Positions 1-6,198 of a stretch of DNA of 13,182 nucleotides are shown piece after piece. The notes under the pieces are model-generated. The model saw only the letters and a list, made by a program, of their open reading frames with translations, had not been told where the DNA came from and ran no database searches. This DNA is from Ruminococcaceae bacterium UBA3215 (GTDB lineage: Bacteria > Bacillota > Clostridia > Oscillospirales > Ruminococcaceae): the NCBI GenBank assembly GCA_002363155.1, contig DEWH01000026.1, positions 65,395 through 78,576 on the forward strand, in the 5' to 3' direction. Within the stretch, counting starts at the first letter, position 1. Every line of letters starts with the position of its first letter. A program made the translations under genes and the position numbers.

Positions 1-1217
1 GAGATGCACCAGTCGCGGATATTTTCCATCCAGCGCAGGTAGCTGTTCTCGAAGTGCTTCGGAACATACTTCAGCTCACCGCTCTTTACAACGTCGATAG
101 CCGGCTTTGCAAGGGGCGCCATTTTCACGAACCACTGCTTCGAGCAGCGCGGCTCAACTACGGTGTGGCAGCGCTGGCAGGTGCCTACGTTGTGAACGTG
201 CTTTTCGACCTTAACGAGAAGGCCCTGTGCTTCAAGATCGGCTACCATAGCCTTTCTTGCCTCGTATCTGTCCATTCCCGCGTATTTCCCGCCGTACTCC
301 TTGTTTATTGTGGCGTCATCGTTCATTATGTTGATGATCGGGAGACTGTGGCGCAGACCTACCTCGTAGTCGTTGGGGTCGTGGGCAGGCGTGATCTTTA
401 CTACGCCGGTCCCGAAATCCATTTCAACGTACTCGTCCGCGATGACAGGTATCTCTCTGTCGGTGAGCGGGAGCTTTACGGTCTTGCCGACGATGTTTTT
501 GTAACGCTCATCGTCCGGGTGAACGGCAACTGCAGTATCACCGAGAAGTGTTTCGGGACGGGTGGTTGCGATCTGAACGAATCCGCTTCCGTCGGTAAGC
601 GGGTAGTTTATGTGCCAGAAGTGACCCTCCTGCTCCTCATACTCGCACTCGATATCCGAGATAGAGGTCTTGCAGTTCGGACACCAGTTGATGATACGCT
701 CGCCGTGATAGATGAGTCCCTTCTTGTAGTAGTCGATGAATACCTTCTGGACCGCTTCGGAACAGCCCTCGTCAAGTGTGAAGCGCTCGCGCTCCCAGTC
801 ACAGGACGAGCCGAGCTTCTTGAGCTGGTTCTGTATCTTTCCACCGTACTCGTGTGTCCAGTCCCATGCGCGTTCGAGGAATCCGTCGCGTCCCACGTCG
901 TCCTTTGTGAGACCCTCGGATTTCATCTTCGCCACGACCTTTGCCTCGGTAGCAATGGAAGCATGGTCGGTTCCGGGGAGCCACAGCGCCGAATAGCCCT
1001 GCATACGCTTCGTGCGGATCAGTATGTCCTGCAGTGTTTCGTCAAGGGCGTGACCCATGTGGAGCTGTCCGGTAACGTTCGGAGGCGGGATAACGATAGT
1101 GTAGGGCTTCTTTTCGGGATCACGCTCCGCGTGGAAGTAGCCCTTCTCCTCCCAGTTCTTGTAGATGCGCTCCTCGAAGTCCTTCGGGGAGTAGGTTTTT
1201 GCGAGTTCTTTCTTCAT
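1..1217 (-). CDS. valS: Valyl-tRNA synthetase, N-terminal 405 residues (cut by window edge)
   Basis: Class I aminoacyl-tRNA synthetase that charges tRNA-Val in the cytoplasm. Reading minus from the ATG at 1215-1217 gives MKKELAKTYSPKDFEERIY, then PPPNVTGQLHMGHAL with the HIGH signature as H53-M54-G55-H56, then WLPGTDHASIATE, all typical of ValS. A WCPNC motif and the start of the CP1 editing insertion follow (TTRPETLLGDTAVAVHP, which hydrolyses mischarged Thr-tRNA). The visible part ends in WMENIRDWCIS, so the rest of the catalytic core, the KMSKS loop, the anticodon-binding domain and the C-terminal coiled coil lie outside the window. The start is supported by AAAGGA eight bases upstream. 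The gene follows rqcH on the same strand after 195 bases full of hairpins. No T-box (AGGGTGGNACCGCG) was found there, although many Firmicutes valS genes have one. Function is secure; only completeness is limited. Confidence 0.97.
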   Translation of the reverse strand, partial: MKKELAKTYSPKDFEERIYKNWEEKGYFHAERDPEKKPYTIVIPPPNVTGQLHMGHALDETLQDILIRTKRMQGYSALWLPGTDHASIATEAKVVAKMKSEGLTKDDVGRDGFLERAWDWTHEYGGKIQNQLKKLGSSCDWERERFTLDEGCSEAVQKVFIDYYKKGLIYHGERIINWCPNCKTSISDIECEYEEQEGHFWHINYPLTDGSGFVQIATTRPETLLGDTAVAVHPDDERYKNIVGKTVKLPLTDREIPVIADEYVEMDFGTGVVKITPAHDPNDYEVGLRHSLPIINIMNDDATINKEYGGKYAGMDRYEARKAMVADLEAQGLLVKVEKHVHNVGTCQRCHTVVEPRCSKQWFVKMAPLAKPAIDVVKSGELKYVPKHFENSYLRWMENIRDWCI

Positions 1218-1237
1218 TTGCTGTGTCCTTTCTTGGT

Positions 1238-1309
1238 GCAGACGGCAAAGCGCCGGCGCGCTGCCTTTGCAGACGGCAAAGCGCTGACGCGCTGTCTTTG
1301 CAGACGGCA
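1238..1309. repeat. 31-bp tandem repeat, two copies plus a 10-bp partial, in the valS leader
   Basis: Copies at 1238-1268 and 1269-1299 start GCAGACGGCAAAGCGC and end in CTTT. They differ at only three positions. A third partial copy, GCAGACGGCA, sits at 1300-1309. Each unit is internally palindromic: CAAAGCGC is opposed by GCGC and CTTTG with a short bulge, so each could fold as a stem. The array ends 20 bases before the valS start and just upstream of its ribosome site, so it would lie in the valS 5' untranslated RNA. The origin (dispersed palindromic repeat or leader structure) is not known from the sequence alone. Confidence 0.8.
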
Positions 1310-1370
1310 CGAGGCTTACGCAGCCTCGACCCGCGCAAGCGTACCGCTTGACCGTAATGCCGTTACACGG
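1310..1370 (-). other. Consecutive hairpins in the valS leader region
   Basis: Adjoining the tandem repeat are a perfect 7-bp stem at 1310-1316/1322-1328 (CGAGGCT/AGCCTCG, 5-nt loop), a perfect 6-bp stem at 1336-1341/1345-1350 (CAAGCG/CGCTTG, 3-nt loop), and an imperfect one at 1352-1370 (CCGT..AA against TTACACGG). None is followed by a U-tract in either direction, so they do not look like terminators. Only a weak minus-strand promoter (ATGACA, 16 bases, TATTTA) is visible at the end of rqcH, so whether valS has its own transcript is undecided. Confidence 0.55.
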
Positions 1371-1412
1371 ATAATTAATAGTATTCCTTAAATATAATAT
1401 ATTTGATCGCTG

Positions 1413-3197
1413 TCATTTGACTGAAAGCCTTTCCGACAGCTCCTCACTCGGATCAACGAGTATGGTTTTATTATTTACAAAGATGACCATTCCGGGCTTC
1501 GCGCCGTTCGGTTTCTTAACATAGCGCGCGAGGGTGTAGTCCACCGGAATCTTCGTACCATTCCTGCCCTTTGAACAGGTCGCCGCAAGCTGTGCCGCTT
1601 CGACTATGGTGCTGTCGGGAATGTCCTGTCCGTCCGCACGGATAATGACGTGGGAGCCGGGGATATTCTGCGTATGAAGCCACATATCATTGGGAAGTGC
1701 GGTCTTGAGCGTAAGCTTGTCATTCTGGAGGTTGTTGCGTCCCACAAGTATCTCGAAGCCGTCGGAAGACCGGAATTTCAGCGGGGGCGCGGCTTTCGGG
1801 GCTTTTGCACTCCGTTCGGTCTTTGCCGAGCGGATATAGCCCGAACTCATAAGCTCCTGCTTTATCTCGAATATCGCCGCCTCGCTGCCGGCACCGCTGC
1901 CGACCCGTGAAGCCGCGTCGAAAACGCTGTCGATATATTCAAGCTCCTTCTCGTTCTGCGAGATGAACTTTGTGAGCATCTTCTCTGCCGTGTCCAGCTT
2001 CTTGTACTCCGAGTAGAACTTCTGTGCGTTCTGCGGCGGCGTAAGCCTTACGTCAAGCTTTATCGTGATCTCGCCGCCGTTGACGTAATCCTCGGCGGTA
2101 AGCTCGGACATTCCCTTTTCGGCACGCCACAGGTTTGCGCTCAGGATATCTCCCATAAGGCGGTATCTTTCCTTGTCCGCACAGTCCCGCAGTTCCTGCT
2201 TCTGCACCTCGATCTTGCGTGATATCCTCTCGTAGATCGTCATTATGGTTTTCAGCAGGTCACCGGAGCGCTGCTTCACGCGGTCTGCCGTGGCACGCTC
2301 GCCGAAGAATCGGTCTATAAGCTCCGAGGGACTGTCGAAATGTGTCTCCGTCATCTCCGCGCCGTACTGTTCTACCGGCACGAAGCAGAAATCTTTCGGC
2401 TTTCCGCTTTTTTCACAGACCATCGTGCAGCCGTTGTAATCCTTGATATACCCGGCGCTCTTCTTTAAGAAGAATGCAAGCTTTTCAAGCCTGTCTTCGT
2501 TAAGTTCACTCACTCTTGCTTCGGTATCCCTTGCCGCGCGGTAAGCACATTCCCTCGCGAAAATCGGGGAGATGCCCTCAAAGACGGACATCAGCGCTTT
2601 TGCTATGCGCTGTTCTCCGAAAGGGGCGAGATATTCGCCTATCTTCCCGCAGTCGAAATTCTCGTCCGCAAGGCAGAGCCGTTCTTCTCTCGGCGGCAGC
2701 TCGTAGATTATATTCGGAAGGATCCTGCGCACGGACGAGATGTCGTCTGTCACGCGCTTTATGCTGTCGATGACGCGCCACACGCCGTCCTTTTTTGTGA
2801 GCAGTATTATATTGCTGTACTTTCCCATTATCTCGGCGGCAACGCGGTTCTCGCAGATATCGCCGATCTCGTTGGTACATTCAAAATCAAAGTTGATTAT
2901 GCGTTCAAGCCCGTCCTGGGAAATGCCGGTGAGCCTTCCTCCGCCCAGCGCCTTGCGCATGAGCATACAGAACATAGGCGGCTGCTGCGGATTTTCGGGA
3001 GCTGTCTGCGTGAGACATACCCTTGCCGACGAGCTTTCCGCGGAGAGCAGTATCTTTTCCGCGCCGCCGAATGTGCGCACCGTTATTATTATCTCATCGC
3101 GCGAAGGCTGGTGTATCTTGTCCACTCTTGCGCCTATGAGTTTCTTATCAAGCATCTCCCGCACTGCACAGTGCAGGAACGCTCCGTCAAGTGACAA
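1413..3197 (-). CDS. rqcH: RqcH/NFACT-family ribosome quality control protein (FbpA-like)
   Basis: RqcH binds stalled 50S subunits carrying peptidyl-tRNA and recruits tRNA-Ala to add C-terminal alanine tails that mark the peptide for proteolysis. The 594-aa length fits the family. The N-terminal NFACT-N part begins MSLDGAFLHCAVREML and contains GARVDKIHQPSRDEI, TNEIGD (108-113) and AAEIMGKYSNIIL. A charged, probably coiled-coil middle (about 295-425) follows, then NFACT-R (DUF814) near 473-570 with GRNNLQND and DMWLHTQNIPGSHVII. The start is TTG at 3195-3197, preceded by AAGGCGGTGAG; no ATG fits better. Residues E98-R99 seem to match the functionally important D97-R98 of the Bacillus subtilis protein, a conservative change. 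It lies 143 bases behind the nif3-family gene, with a palindromic repeat in the gap. The old name, fibronectin-binding protein A, describes the same family. Confidence 0.93.
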   Translation of the reverse strand: MSLDGAFLHCAVREMLDKKLIGARVDKIHQPSRDEIIITVRTFGGAEKILLSAESSSARVCLTQTAPENPQQPPMFCMLMRKALGGGRLTGISQDGLERIINFDFECTNEIGDICENRVAAEIMGKYSNIILLTKKDGVWRVIDSIKRVTDDISSVRRILPNIIYELPPREERLCLADENFDCGKIGEYLAPFGEQRIAKALMSVFEGISPIFARECAYRAARDTEARVSELNEDRLEKLAFFLKKSAGYIKDYNGCTMVCEKSGKPKDFCFVPVEQYGAEMTETHFDSPSELIDRFFGERATADRVKQRSGDLLKTIMTIYERISRKIEVQKQELRDCADKERYRLMGDILSANLWRAEKGMSELTAEDYVNGGEITIKLDVRLTPPQNAQKFYSEYKKLDTAEKMLTKFISQNEKELEYIDSVFDAASRVGSGAGSEAAIFEIKQELMSSGYIRSAKTERSAKAPKAAPPLKFRSSDGFEILVGRNNLQNDKLTLKTALPNDMWLHTQNIPGSHVIIRADGQDIPDSTIVEAAQLAATCSKGRNGTKIPVDYTLARYVKKPNGAKPGMVIFVNNKTILVDPSEELSERLSVK

Positions 3198-3281
3198 AAT
3201 CTCACCGCCTTTTATATCTTCCTGTCCGTTCTGTCCACAGACTGTTAATGCTCCGTTTTACGGTCATTAAGTTTAGGGTGT

Positions 3282-3327
3282 CCAGCCCCCTTTTTAAAGG
3301 GGGCTGGCGGGTCCGGGCAGCGCCCGG
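3282..3327. repeat. Two-part palindromic intergenic repeat between the nif3-family gene and rqcH
   Basis: A perfect 12-bp inverted repeat, CCAGCCCCCTTT (3282-3293) and AAAGGGGGCTGG (3296-3307), lies next to a perfect 6-bp hairpin CCGGGC-AGC-GCCCGG (3313-3327). Read on the minus strand, the small hairpin and its ACCCGC flank match the sequence at 13158-13182, so this is a repeat family rather than a gene-specific terminator. No U-run follows the large stem on the minus strand (ACACCC follows), so it should not stop transcription efficiently. The rest of the 143-base gap shows nothing beyond the rqcH ribosome site. Confidence 0.75.
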
Positions 3328-3340
3328 TCTCCCAAAAATC

Positions 3341-4120
3341 TCAAATATATCTGCAAAGCTCTGCGTTTGCGGCGGGCTCGAAAATATCTGCGTCCGGGAA
3401 ATGGGCGGAAAGCTTTCTTATAAGCTCACCCACTATTATATTCTCGGTAGCGTAGTGACCCGCGTCGATGACAGTAACTCCCGCATTGCGCGCATCTATG
3501 AAAGCGTGGTGCTTTACATCACCGGTGATTATCGCGTCAATGCCCATCTTTATGCAGTTATATACCTCGTCATTCCCGGCGCCGGAGCTTAACGCAACGC
3601 TCTTTATGCTGCGTCCGCCGTCGCTGTACTTTATGCTCTGGCAGCCGAATGCAGCCTTCGCCTTCTCCGCGAGCCCGTCCGCGCTTATCTCAAAATCAAG
3701 ATAAGCTATCCTGCCGTAGCCGATGTTCTTGTCCGGGTGGATAAGGTGGAGCACCGGAGCATTCTTCGGGTCTCCGAATCCTATCATATCATACATAAGA
3801 TCGCTTATACCTCCGCGCACCATATCAAGGTTGGTATGAGCGCAGATAGCGGCAATGTCGGATTTAATCAGCTTGTAAACCGGGCTGTGCTCGTCGATGC
3901 GCGCGAGCTTGTGGAAGATCACCGGGTGGTGCGAGACTATGAGCTGCGCTCCCACGCGTTCGCATTCCTCAACTATATCGTTGGTTATGTCAAGACATAC
4001 CGCAAGACGATACACCTCGGTGTCACGGCTGCCGACGAGCAGTCCGGAATTGTCGAAATCGTCCTGGAGTCTGAACGGTGCGTAAGTGTTTATGTAGTCG
4101 TAAACTTCTCCTACTGTCAT
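3341..4120 (-). CDS. Nif3-like dinuclear metal centre protein (YbgI/YqfO family)
   Basis: Nif3-family proteins form a toroidal hexamer with a two-metal site. A hydrolase or metal-chaperone role has been proposed; the physiological reaction is unsettled. The 259-aa product is the short form without the extra central domain seen in Bacillus YqfO. It shows DNSGLLVG (23-30), SHHP (63-66), HTNLD (95-99), TGDVKHH and DAGHYATEN (219-227). The presumed metal ligands H64, H65, D99, H222 and E226 have the same order and spacing as I recall for E. coli YbgI, so the site looks intact. The ATG overlaps the trmK stop in an ATGA, preceded by AAAGGA. Pairing of trmK with nif3 is conserved in Firmicutes, which supports both calls. 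The family is clear, the exact function is not. Confidence 0.93.
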   Translation of the reverse strand: MTVGEVYDYINTYAPFRLQDDFDNSGLLVGSRDTEVYRLAVCLDITNDIVEECERVGAQLIVSHHPVIFHKLARIDEHSPVYKLIKSDIAAICAHTNLDMVRGGISDLMYDMIGFGDPKNAPVLHLIHPDKNIGYGRIAYLDFEISADGLAEKAKAAFGCQSIKYSDGGRSIKSVALSSGAGNDEVYNCIKMGIDAIITGDVKHHAFIDARNAGVTVIDAGHYATENIIVGELIRKLSAHFPDADIFEPAANAELCRYI

Positions 4121-4728
4121 GTCTGTTCCTTTCTTATCAGCTTCAGCAGAGCGGGGTCACTCCTGCCGAGCTTTCCGAGCTGTCCGTTTACCTTGTTTAT
4201 GTACCGCGGGTCACCGCACTTGCCGAAATACGCGAAATCATCGGTTATGGCGCGCTTTTCGCCCGTGTATGCAGCGAGTATCACCGTGTAAGCCTTGCCG
4301 GCGCTGAATGCGCCTTTTTCCTCGGCTATCTCAAAGCCCGCCGAGTACAGGAAGCGGCGCAGATGCTCCGCTCTCGTCATGGGCTGGAGGATAAAGCGGG
4401 TGTCCGGCGTTACGAACGTGCAGCCGCCGATTATCCGCGCGATAAGCTCTCCGCCCATGCCGGCGATTATCACGTCGCCGCAGGGCGGTATCTCCGCAAG
4501 CCCGTCCGAGCGTATGAGCCGTATCCTGTCCGCGAAGCCGTACTTTTCGATATTCGCGCGGGCGGCTTCAAGCGGGTTCTCGTTCACGTCCGAGGCGATA
4601 ACGTCCGCTGCGCCCTGCTCGCAAAGATAGCATGGCAGCAGCGCATGATCGGTGCCTACGTCGCAGATGCGCCTGTCGAGCCGCACGAATGATGCGGCTG
4701 CGGCAAGCCTTTCGTCAAGCTTTATCAC
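4117..4728 (-). CDS. trmK: tRNA (adenine(22)-N1)-methyltransferase TrmK
   Basis: TrmK methylates N1 of A22 in the D-loop of some tRNAs using S-adenosylmethionine, in the cytoplasm. The 203-aa class I methyltransferase shows motif I CDVGTDHALLPCYL (22-35), the acidic SDVNENPLEAA (46-56), DGLAEI, and the family signatures GMGGELIARII (90-100) and LQPM (114-117). Length fits the short clostridial form. The start is GTG at 4726-4728, directly abutting the TAA of the upstream DUF1858 gene. No Shine-Dalgarno is evident there, so translation probably depends on termination-reinitiation from that gene. The 3' end overlaps the nif3-family gene by four bases (ATGA). Function is confidently assigned by family; the exact start is slightly less certain. 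Confidence 0.92.
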   Translation of the reverse strand: MIKLDERLAAAASFVRLDRRICDVGTDHALLPCYLCEQGAADVIASDVNENPLEAARANIEKYGFADRIRLIRSDGLAEIPPCGDVIIAGMGGELIARIIGGCTFVTPDTRFILQPMTRAEHLRRFLYSAGFEIAEEKGAFSAGKAYTVILAAYTGEKRAITDDFAYFGKCGDPRYINKVNGQLGKLGRSDPALLKLIRKEQT

Positions 4729-4926
4729 TTATGCGAGTGCAGCGTTGAGCTTCTCGATGAGAGCATCGGGGTCTGCGTCATGCACGAGGCAGGCTTCCTC
4801 GATAGTCTCGCCGATAGAAGCCGGGCAGCCGAGGCAGTGCATACCTATCTCGAAGAAGTAGGGTGCTGCGGCTTCCGCGTTTTCCTGTAAGATCTCGCCG
4901 ATAAGGGTGTCCTTTGTTACTGTCAT
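4729..4926 (-). CDS. DUF1858 / hybrid-cluster-associated redox disulfide domain protein
   Basis: This 65-aa protein consists entirely of the DUF1858 domain: MTVTKDTLIGEILQ, then the signature FEIGMHCLGCPAS with a CxxC pair at C31 and C34, then ETIEEACLVHDADPDALIEKLN. Family members occur alone or beside hybrid-cluster proteins in anaerobes. The CxxC is thought to be a redox disulfide or metal site, but no reaction is established. The ATG is supported by GGAGGT seven bases upstream. It is the first gene of the minus-strand operon, behind a strong promoter whose start site is covered by an inverted repeat. Its stop codon touches the trmK GTG start, tying a possible redox sensor to tRNA and ribosome-rescue genes. 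Family call is firm; role is unknown. Confidence 0.9.
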   Translation of the reverse strand: MTVTKDTLIGEILQENAEAAAPYFFEIGMHCLGCPASIGETIEEACLVHDADPDALIEKLNAALA

Positions 4927-4946
4927 TGTTTTGTACCTCCGTATTC

Positions 4947-4962
4947 TGATTATGAATAATCA
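4947..4962. promoter_or_regulatory. Operator-like inverted repeat over the start site of the DUF1858-trmK operon
   Basis: TGATTAT (4947-4953) and ATAATCA (4956-4962) are perfect 7-bp arms around a GA centre. With the -10 at 4967-4972 on the minus strand, transcription should begin near 4960, inside this palindrome, so a bound repressor would block the promoter. The shape recalls Fur/PerR-type 7-n-7 boxes, but the half-site is not their consensus. The regulator is unknown. Confidence 0.5.
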
Positions 4963-4966
4963 ATAT

Positions 4967-4995
4967 ATTATACCATTATTTATAGAAATAGTCAA
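4967..4995 (-). promoter_or_regulatory. Promoter of the DUF1858-trmK-nif3-rqcH operon
   Basis: On the minus strand, TTGACT (4990-4995) and a perfect TATAAT (4967-4972) are separated by exactly 17 bases. This is a near-consensus vegetative sigma promoter about 40 bases before the DUF1858 start. It is divergent from the promoter at 5077-5105. Confidence 0.85.
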
Positions 4996-5052
4996 CAATT
5001 TTATACATATTCCCGTCTTCTCGCAAGCAAATATAATATAAAAATTAAAAAA

Positions 5053-5090
5053 TTAATGTTTTTCGTTAAAAATCTATTGACAAACATTAA
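5053..5090. promoter_or_regulatory. Inverted repeat spanning the -35 of the DUF2975 promoter
   Basis: TTAATGTTT (5053-5061) and AAACATTAA (5082-5090) are perfect 9-bp inverted arms separated by 20 bases, about two helical turns centre to centre plus the arm length. The downstream arm overlaps the last base of the -35 and the spacer. A 10-bp perfect palindrome GTAAGCTTAC sits just after the predicted start (5115-5124). Both are plausible sites for the Xre-type regulator encoded by this operon, which is inference. Confidence 0.45.
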
Positions 5091-5105
5091 AAAGTGTGGT
5101 ATATT
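5077..5105 (+). promoter_or_regulatory. Promoter of the DUF2975-HTH operon
   Basis: Consensus TTGACA (5077-5082), a 17-base spacer and TATATT (5100-5105), with A/T-rich DNA upstream (5025-5060) that could act as an UP element. Start expected near 5112, giving a leader of roughly 50 bases to the ATG at 5160. Confidence 0.85.
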
Positions 5106-5159
5106 ATAGTCACGGTAAGCTTACAGATTATTATTGGCACATAATGGAAAGGGAACTTT

Positions 5160-5684
5160 ATGAAAACAGTTGATGTAAATGAAAGAACACTTGAACAGGA
5201 GCGGCAGTATCTAAAAAGAACAGGCGAGATAGTACGAATCGAGGCAGTATGCTTTGCAATAGCGCTGATACTGCTTATGGTGCGGGATATAATTCCCTCA
5301 GGTTCCGACGGCGAGGAACTGTCGGTGATGTTCTGGGTGAAGCTGATATTTCTGCCGTTTCAGGCTGTTGCGGCAATTGTTGTTTCAAATTTTGTGATCG
5401 GTTTGTTCAAAGAGATTGAAAAAAGCGATACACCGTTCAGATACAGCGTCGCTGACAAGATCAAGGGCTTATCTGATGCGGTAATGGTGTGCGGTGTAAT
5501 TTTTGCATTACCGCAGTTCATAAATCAGATAATATGTATATTTTCCAACCTTTCGGACACGACATCAAACTCTGCGGCGGTTATCATACTGGGCGGTATA
5601 TTCCTGGGACTGGTATTCAAGGCACTTTCCTACATATTCGGCTACGGCTGCAAACTCCAGCAGGAATCGGACGAGACTCTGTAA
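5160..5684 (+). CDS. DUF2975 integral membrane protein (YoaS-like)
   Basis: A 174-aa protein with about four predicted membrane helices (near 26-43, 58-82, 104-128 and 138-162). The hallmarks of DUF2975 are present: FKEIEKSDTPF after helix 2, and the C-terminal YGCKLQQESDETL, an almost invariant ending in the family. Function is not established. In Bacillus and Clostridia the gene is regularly paired with a small Xre/YozG-type regulator, exactly as here with 12 bases between the genes, so the two probably form a self-contained membrane-sensor/regulator module. The start ATG has AAAGGGA six bases upstream. G+C is visibly lower than in the flanking housekeeping genes, which hints at independent gain. 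Family assignment is strong; the role is inference. Confidence 0.88.
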   Translation: MKTVDVNERTLEQERQYLKRTGEIVRIEAVCFAIALILLMVRDIIPSGSDGEELSVMFWVKLIFLPFQAVAAIVVSNFVIGLFKEIEKSDTPFRYSVADKIKGLSDAVMVCGVIFALPQFINQIICIFSNLSDTTSNSAAVIILGGIFLGLVFKALSYIFGYGCKLQQESDETL

Positions 5685-5696
5685 GGACGGTGCGTT

Positions 5697-5912
5697 ATGG
5701 CGATTATTTTACGGCTTGACAGGGTGATGGCTGACCGGAAGATGTCTCTCAACGAGCTTTCGGAGAAAGTTGGCGTTGCAAATGTCAATCTTTCCAAACT
5801 TAAGACAGGAAAAGTGAGTGCGGTGCGTTTTTCAACACTTAACGCTATTTGCAGGGTGCTTCACTGTCAGCCGGGAGACATTCTCGAATATGCCGAAGAC
5901 GAAGATGAATGA
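5697..5912 (+). CDS. Xre/Cro-type HTH regulator (YozG-like)
   Basis: A 71-aa protein that is a single HTH domain: MAIILRLDRVMADRKMSLNELSEKVG, recognition helix region VANVNLSKLKTGKVSAVRF, then STLNAICRVLHCQPGDILEY and an acidic tail. This matches the short HTH_26/YozG group partnered with DUF2975 proteins. It should bind DNA as a dimer, most likely at its own promoter; the inverted repeat at 5053-5090 and the palindrome at 5115-5124 are candidate sites. The ATG at 5697 has AAGGA overlapping the upstream stop codon, nine bases away, so the two genes are probably translated from one message. A terminator-like hairpin follows at 5936. Family is confident, the target is inference. Confidence 0.92.
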   Translation: MAIILRLDRVMADRKMSLNELSEKVGVANVNLSKLKTGKVSAVRFSTLNAICRVLHCQPGDILEYAEDEDE

Positions 5913-5935
5913 TGACCGGACAGGGATATTTTATG

Positions 5936-5962
5936 GTGCGCGACTTCCTGCAGCGCACTTTT
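5936..5962 (+). terminator. Probable intrinsic terminator of the DUF2975-HTH operon
   Basis: GTGCGC (5936-5941) and GCGCAC (5953-5958) form a 6-bp G/C stem with an 11-nt loop, followed by TTTTAGTTTGT. The U-run is interrupted, so efficiency may be moderate. It begins 23 bases after the HTH stop codon. Confidence 0.6.
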
Positions 5963-5971
5963 AGTTTGTAT

Positions 5972-5989
5972 GTTTTCGTGCACGAAAAC
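5972..5989. promoter_or_regulatory. 18-bp perfect palindrome, operator candidate
   Basis: GTTTTCGTGCACGAAAAC is perfectly self-complementary with no central spacer, which suits a dimeric DNA-binding protein better than an RNA hairpin. It lies about 90 bases upstream of the -35 of the EF-G-like gene and just behind the HTH operon terminator. The flanks TATG and CATA add further pairing after a 2-base offset. No family-specific box is recognised. The rest of 5990-6075 is A/T-rich, with one weaker imperfect palindrome at 6013-6029. Confidence 0.45.
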
Positions 5990-6075
5990 GCATAATGAAG
6001 CCGGAGATTGTTAAAATTGCACAAATTTTGACTTTGTATTTCTACGCCAATACTTGTTTATTCACAAAAAAACTA

Positions 6076-6104
6076 TAGATTTTTTTGAAAAAATAGTGTA
6101 TAAT
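6076..6104 (+). promoter_or_regulatory. Promoter of the EF-G-like gene
   Basis: TATAAT (6099-6104) is perfect and the 17-base spacer leads to a weak -35, TAGATT (6076-6081), 3 of 6 matching consensus. The surrounding T- and A-tracts closely resemble the promoter at 8564-8592. Predicted start near 6111, leaving a leader of about 111 bases. Confidence 0.6.
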
Positions 6105-6152
6105 AAATCTCGGTAGCTTGAATTATGAAAATGTGATATCTGTTTATTATCC

Positions 6153-6198
6153 GCGCCGGGGGCGCACCTCAATTGTTCATTATTCGCTATTCACAATT
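6153..6198. repeat. Hairpin and inverted repeat in the leader of the EF-G-like gene
   Basis: GCGCC-GGG-GGCGC (6153-6165) is followed by AATTGT (6171-6176) and ACAATT (6193-6198). The CATTATTCGCTATTCACAATTCATTA stretch, seen in 20-base-or-shorter blocks around 6178-6203, resembles a dispersed sequence common in Clostridia whose spurious translation reads HYSLFTIHY. That translation is indeed open here, so the repeat artificially extends the GTPase reading frame upstream to 6118. Confidence 0.45.

Noticed and set aside
1238..1309. CRISPR array
   Set aside because: The 31-bp units are directly adjacent with no unique spacers, and no cas gene is present.
54..1391. A 445-codon plus-strand open frame
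   Set aside because: It lies antisense to valS, whose minus-strand product carries HIGH and other ValS motifs; the plus-strand translation has no recognisable domain.
1218..1412. T-box riboswitch for valS
   Set aside because: The region is structured, but no AGGGTGG/ACCGCG core and no terminator-antiterminator pair could be found on the minus strand.
3282..3307. Intrinsic terminator between the nif3-family gene and rqcH
   Set aside because: The stem is strong, but it has no U-tract on the minus strand and a related sequence occurs elsewhere, so a dispersed repeat is a better call.
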